From NCBI RefSeq assembly GCF_030269605.1, contig NZ_BSTQ01000011.1, positions 62,001-126,000 on the forward strand: a DNA stretch of 64,000 bases, given 5' to 3'. This document shows positions 60,791 to 64,000 of this stretch, piece by piece. Below the pieces are notes generated by a model. That model was not told where the DNA came from, ran no database searches, and worked only from the letters and a program-made list of their open reading frames with translations. This stretch comes from Lentzea sp. NBRC 105346 (GTDB lineage: Bacteria; Actinomycetota; Actinomycetes; Mycobacteriales; Pseudonocardiaceae). The translations under genes and the position numbers were made by a program. How positions within the stretch are numbered: the first letter of the stretch is position 1; the number at the start of each line of letters is the position of its first letter.

Positions 60791-61598
60791 TTTTTTTCGG
60801 CGGATTCGTACACCCGTTCGTGGTGACCAGGGCCGGAGGCCCGGAATTGTCAGACCCCGGCGGTACGCTTGAAGCGCATAAGGAAGCGCGCGGGGGCAGC
60901 GAGCGATCTCGCACGGGATGGGTGGTCGAGCGGGGCGATCTCACGGAAGGCCGCCCGCCACGGGGTGTGGATCGACGGGATACGCGGGCGTCTGCGGGCT
61001 TGCGGAACGGGCACGGGGGTGCACGGGTCTGGGGAACCGTGGCCCGCTGGCCTAACGGGACTGGCACACCAGCCACCGGGTGCAGGGCCGACGGAACGGA
61101 CGCACGCTCGGTCCCCACGGGAAACGGGCACGCTCGCGGGCCACGGAGCCGGCACGCCGTTAGGGAAACGGGGACGCACGCCAGCCCACGGGAACGGGCG
61201 CGCGGGTGCACGGGGTCTAGGGGGCCAGGTACGTCCCGCCGGTCTAACGGGACTGGCGCACCAGGCCACAACGTGGAGACCCACGGGCACGCCCGCCGGT
61301 CCGCGGAACGGGCACGCCCGCCGGTCCGCGGAACGGGCACGCCCGCCGGTCCGCGGAACAGGCACGCCCGCCGGTCCGCGGAACAGGCACGCCCGCCGGT
61401 CCGCGGAACAGGCACGCCCGCCGGTCCGCGGAACAGGCACGCCCGCCGGTCCGCGGAACAGGCACACCTGCCAGTCCGCGGAACGGGCACACCTGCCACG
61501 ACGTGGAGGCCCACCGGGCAGGCACGCCGCCACGGGACGGGCACACCCGCCGGCCCACGGCGGCAGGCGCCGCCACGGAACCGGGTACACCCGCAGGC
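60791..61598. other. Gene-free region of degenerate G/C-rich repeats
   Basis: About 800 bases with no convincing gene. After the T run, from about 60980 onward, words such as CGGGCACGC, GACTGGCACACCAG and ACGTGGAG recur in varied order, and the centre is an exact 25-bp tandem array. Reading frames open across it on both strands only because the repeats lack stops. Confidence 0.75.
61289..61488. repeat. 25-bp minisatellite, eight units
   Basis: Unit ACGCCCGCCGGTCCGCGGAA plus C(A/G)GGC; eight full copies at 25-base spacing, units 1-7 differing at one position and unit 8 at several. CCGCGG in each unit is self-complementary. There are no unique spacers. Confidence 0.95.
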
Positions 61599-62192
61599 CT
61601 ACGGGACGGGCACACCCGCCCACGACGTGCAGCGGTAGCCGTCCCCGGCCGTCTCCAGCACCACGACCCCGGTGTTAGGCAACAGGTTCTCGGCCAGCTC
61701 CGCCGGCACGTTGGAAGCCAGCGCCAGCGCGGCCATCCGCCCGGACCCGCCGTGGGTGACGAGCACGACGGTCCCGTCCTGCTCGATCGACCGCACCGCG
61801 GGCAGGAACCGGTCCAGCACCTGCTGCCCGGACTCGCCGTTCGGGAACGCGACGTCGAGCCGCCCCTCGGCCCACGCGACGACGGTGTGCAGGTAGGCGC
61901 GGTAGGCCTCGGTGCTGTTCATGCCCTCGTAGTCGCCGACCTGGATCTCGTGCACGCCCGAGAGCACCTGAACGGGCAACCCGAACCGCTCGGCGGTCGG
62001 TGCGGCGGTCTGCTGGGTCCGCAGAGCGACGCTGGCGTAGACGGCCGAAATGTCCTCGTCGGCCAGGGCGTCGGCCAGCTCGCGGGCTTGCTTGTGGCCG
62101 AGCTCGGTCAGCGGCGGGCCGGGGGGAACCGTGTCCAGGACCCGTGCGATGTTCGACGCCGTCTCACCGTGCCTGACCAGCAGCAACCTCAC
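61599..62192 (-). CDS. Histidine phosphatase family protein (Rv3837c-like)
   Basis: 197 residues from GTG 62192. Phosphate pocket: LLLVRHGETASN with the phospho-histidine at the start and VTHGGSGRMA near 140; acid loop VHEIQVGDYEG near 80. Annotated as phosphoglycerate mutase in relatives but more likely a phosphatase. Overlaps the pheA stop by 4 bases, the order found in mycobacteria, so possibly coregulated with phenylalanine synthesis. Confidence 0.9.
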   Translation of the reverse strand: MRLLLVRHGETASNIARVLDTVPPGPPLTELGHKQARELADALADEDISAVYASVALRTQQTAAPTAERFGLPVQVLSGVHEIQVGDYEGMNSTEAYRAYLHTVVAWAEGRLDVAFPNGESGQQVLDRFLPAVRSIEQDGTVVLVTHGGSGRMAALALASNVPAELAENLLPNTGVVVLETAGDGYRCTSWAGVPVP

Positions 62193-63088
62193 CCGGTTTC
62201 GCCCTTTCTCACGGCCTCGACCCAGGTGGTCGCGGCGGTGAACTCGGCGTTGTGCATGGGTGCGGGCTCGTGGTCGGCCTTGGGGTAGGACCCGAGGAAC
62301 CTGATCTCGCGGGAGTGCCGGTGCAGCGCCGCCAGCGCGTCGCCGACCTGCGGCTCCGCGACATGACCCTCCAGGTCGATGTAGAAGCGGTACTCCCCCA
62401 GTTTGCCTTTCGTCGGGCGCGATTCGAGACCGGTGAGATTGATGCCACGCAGGCGGAGCTCGGTCAGCAGCTCCGCCAGGACGCCCATGCGGTCCGGGGT
62501 GGTCACGCAGACGCTGGTGCGGTCGGCGCCCGTTGGCGCCGGCAGGAAACCTGGCTTGCGCAGCAGCAGGAATCGGGTGCGCGCGTCGGCGACGTCCGCG
62601 ACCTCGGTGGCGAACTCCGAAAGCGGGTAGTGGCTGACCGCGACCGGGGCGCTCACGGCGGCGTCGAACTCGCCGTTCGCGACCGACTTGGCAGCGGACG
62701 CGGTCGACGCGGTGGCGATCGGGGTGGCGTGCGGCAGGTGCTCGCCGAGCCATTCGCGCACCTGGGCCAGAGCATGCGGGTGGCTCGCGACGGTCTTGAT
62801 CTCATTGGTGCCCGGCCGGACCAGGATGCTGAAGTGCACGGGTAGCACGGTTTCCGCCACGGCGACGAGTGGGTCGCCGGTGACCAGGGCGTCCATGGTC
62901 GCGGGAACGGCGCCCTCGACGGAGTTCTCGACCGGGACGCAGCAGAAGTCGGTGTCGCCGCGGCGGGTGGCGGCGAGCGCTAGCGGGACGGTGTCCACCG
63001 GTACCAGCTCGGCGTCCTCCAGCGCGAAGGCCAGGGCGGCCTGCTCGGTGAACGTTCCCTGCGGTCCGAAGTAGGCGATGCGCGGCAC
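62189..63088 (-). CDS. pheA: Prephenate dehydratase
   Basis: 299 residues from a GTG. Converts prephenate to phenylpyruvate. Catalytic-domain pattern IAYFGPQGTFTEQAAL, the region GAVPATMDAL, and a TRFLLLRKPG stretch near 170 lead to the C-terminal ACT domain (GVLAELLTELRLRGINL and ESRPTKGKLGEYRFYIDL), which binds phenylalanine for feedback inhibition. No chorismate mutase domain. With HisC2/Pat at the other end of the window it completes phenylalanine synthesis. Confidence 0.96.
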   Translation of the reverse strand: MPRIAYFGPQGTFTEQAALAFALEDAELVPVDTVPLALAATRRGDTDFCCVPVENSVEGAVPATMDALVTGDPLVAVAETVLPVHFSILVRPGTNEIKTVASHPHALAQVREWLGEHLPHATPIATASTASAAKSVANGEFDAAVSAPVAVSHYPLSEFATEVADVADARTRFLLLRKPGFLPAPTGADRTSVCVTTPDRMGVLAELLTELRLRGINLTGLESRPTKGKLGEYRFYIDLEGHVAEPQVGDALAALHRHSREIRFLGSYPKADHEPAPMHNAEFTAATTWVEAVRKGETG

Positions 63089-63176
63089 TTCACAACCTTA
63101 CTGAGGCAAGGATCACCCAGGTGGCCGGTATCAAACCCGGTTCCGAACACGGTGTCACTACTGGAATGCTGGGGGC

Positions 63177-63746
63177 GTGCCCGAACTAGCGCCTGAACTC
63201 GTGCTGTGCGCGGTCGAGGAACCACTCGCGAACGCCTGGATGACCGTCGCGGTCGGCCGGGCGGGCGTCCGGGTGCATCCGGGCTCCGTGCTGGACATCG
63301 AGGCGCAGGCCGTGGTCAGCCCGGCCAACTCGCAGGGGTGGATGCGCGGCGGCATCGACGCCGTCTACGCGCGGGCGTTTCCGCAGGTCGAGCAGCACGT
63401 GCGCAGCGCGGTGCTGGCCTATCACGGCGGCGAGCTGCCGGTCGGCGAGGCACAGATCGTGGCAACCGGCGAGGAGGAGCCCGCGTGGCTCATCAGCGCC
63501 CCGACCATGCGGCGGCCCGGCGAGTTGCTGCCATCGGACACCGTGCACCCCTACCTCGCGGCACGCGCGGTGCTGCGGCTCTGGCAGGAAGGGCGGCTCG
63601 AAGACGGCCGGCCGGTGCGCACGGTCGTCAAGACGATCGCGATGCCCGGCCTCGGCACCGGTGTCGGCGGCGTCGCACCGGAGACCTGTGCCCACCAGGT
63701 CGCGACGGCCTGGGACGAGGTCTTCTCATCGCTTCGGGTCGGATAA
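63177..63746 (+). CDS. Stand-alone macro-domain protein
   Basis: 189 residues from a GTG. Macro-domain signature: GSVLDIEAQAVVSPANSQGW at 36-55 (the Asn of PANS and the following Gly-rich loop, GWMRGGIDAVY), then KTIAMPGLGTGVGGV near 150. Such proteins bind or hydrolyse ADP-ribose derivatives. No DarT-like or other ADP-ribosyltransferase gene is adjacent, so role is open. Divergent from pheA with an 88-base gap. Confidence 0.85.
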   Translation: MPELAPELVLCAVEEPLANAWMTVAVGRAGVRVHPGSVLDIEAQAVVSPANSQGWMRGGIDAVYARAFPQVEQHVRSAVLAYHGGELPVGEAQIVATGEEEPAWLISAPTMRRPGELLPSDTVHPYLAARAVLRLWQEGRLEDGRPVRTVVKTIAMPGLGTGVGGVAPETCAHQVATAWDEVFSSLRVG

Positions 63747-63793
63747 CCAGAGTTGTGCACAACCCTGTGGACAAGGATGTGGATGCCTGTGGA

Positions 63794-64000
63794 CTACTGC
63801 CGGGGCGCGACCCATCGTTCCAGGTCAAGCTCGTCTGTGATGGGGATGCCGTAATCCCCAACCGTGGGGATCTCCGGCTTCAGCTTGCGCGCCTCGCGCA
63901 CCGCGTCCGGTCGTAAGGCACAGAGTTTGAACCCCCGGCGCTGGTAGAACCGCAGCGCGTCGAGGTTGTCGTTCGTGGTGGTCAGCCGCACGCGGGTGCA
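63794..64000 (-). CDS. GNAT N-acetyltransferase, C-terminal part (cut by window edge)
   Basis: Only the last 68 or so residues are present; the gene continues beyond the right edge. LTTTNDNLDALRFYQRRGFKL is a typical GNAT motif B region, and the ending KPEIPTVGDYGIPITDEL is common in a group of small actinobacterial GNATs. Confidence 0.8.
   Translation of the reverse strand, partial: CTRVRLTTTNDNLDALRFYQRRGFKLCALRPDAVREARKLKPEIPTVGDYGIPITDELDLERWVAPRQ

Noticed and set aside
61289..61488. Possible CRISPR array
   Set aside because: Units are contiguous with no unique spacers, and no cas genes are near.
60781..61638. Long frames on both strands across the 25-bp repeats (RSAERARPPVRGTG-like and GVPVPRTGGRACSAD-like proteins)
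   Set aside because: The repeats contain no stop in several frames, so openness is expected; no start signal, and period 25 gives a 25-residue repeat in all frames equally.

Overview
The window is high-G+C actinobacterial chromosome, most likely from a member of the Pseudonocardiaceae (Lentzea/Saccharothrix/Actinosynnema-like; the genus is a guess). The evidence is very high third-position GC, many GTG and some TTG starts, a chaplin with a sortase signal, EspG and PPE-like proteins, the bacterial proteasome activator Bpa, and galactan genes. Gene order recalls two Mycobacterium tuberculosis segments near the origin. These are Rv3772-Rv3783 with Rv3808c/Rv3809c (hisC2, quinone oxidoreductase, class V aminotransferase-like protein, bpa, wzm/wzt, glfT1, glfT2, glf) and Rv3834c-Rv3838c (serS, septum-formation protein, zincin, histidine phosphatase, pheA). 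I saw no insertion sequence, prophage or CRISPR array.

Layout. 1-840: tRNA-Arg and tRNA-Ser, terminators and one copy of a tRNA-associated repeat. 0.8-8 kb: acetoacetyl-CoA synthetase, an orphan EspG/PPE-like/small-protein ESX trio, a dienelactone hydrolase-like protein, a HisC2/Pat aminotransferase and a TauE/SafE transporter. 8-18.4 kb: surface and secreted proteins (a 1037-residue LAQTG protein, a three-repeat chaplin with LPNTG, a secreted 5'-nucleotidase, a zinc metallopeptidase), plus a P450 and an AraC/VOC pair. 18.4-24.5 kb: MarR regulator, tRNA-Ser with the second repeat copy, a secreted M28 aminopeptidase, GNAT, quinone oxidoreductase, a class V aminotransferase-like protein and Bpa.

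24.6-38.3 kb is the cell-wall galactan region: a TylF-like methyltransferase, the Wzm/Wzt exporter and GlfT1, then after a carbohydrate ABC importer, a methyltransferase and DDAH, GlfT2, UDP-galactopyranose mutase and a GT-C-like membrane protein. 38.3-45.9 kb: LLM flavoprotein, HAD phosphatase, a YbhN-like membrane protein, then an operon of DegT aminotransferase, Gfo/Idh dehydrogenase, GT4 glycosyltransferase and an LhgO-like oxidase. 45.9-48.7 kb: two secreted peptidoglycan hydrolases whose C-termini are built from ten near-identical 153-bp repeats.

48.7-55.6 kb is the most unusual part. A tightly overlapped minus-strand operon encodes an LpxA-like acyltransferase, an acyl carrier protein, an SDR reductase, an AMP-dependent acid ligase, a LuxE-like acyl-protein synthetase and a LuxC-like acyl reductase, preceded by a ceramidase-fold hydrolase. 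With the nearby GnnA/GnnB-like Gfo/Idh and DegT pair, it looks like a pathway that makes an acylated amino-sugar or lipid; I know of no described equivalent in Gram-positive bacteria. 55.7-64 kb: serS, an ATP-grasp/DUF350/DUF1190-like module, a septum-formation protein, a zincin, a 25-bp minisatellite in a gene-free 0.8 kb, histidine phosphatase, pheA, a macro-domain protein and a GNAT cut by the window edge.
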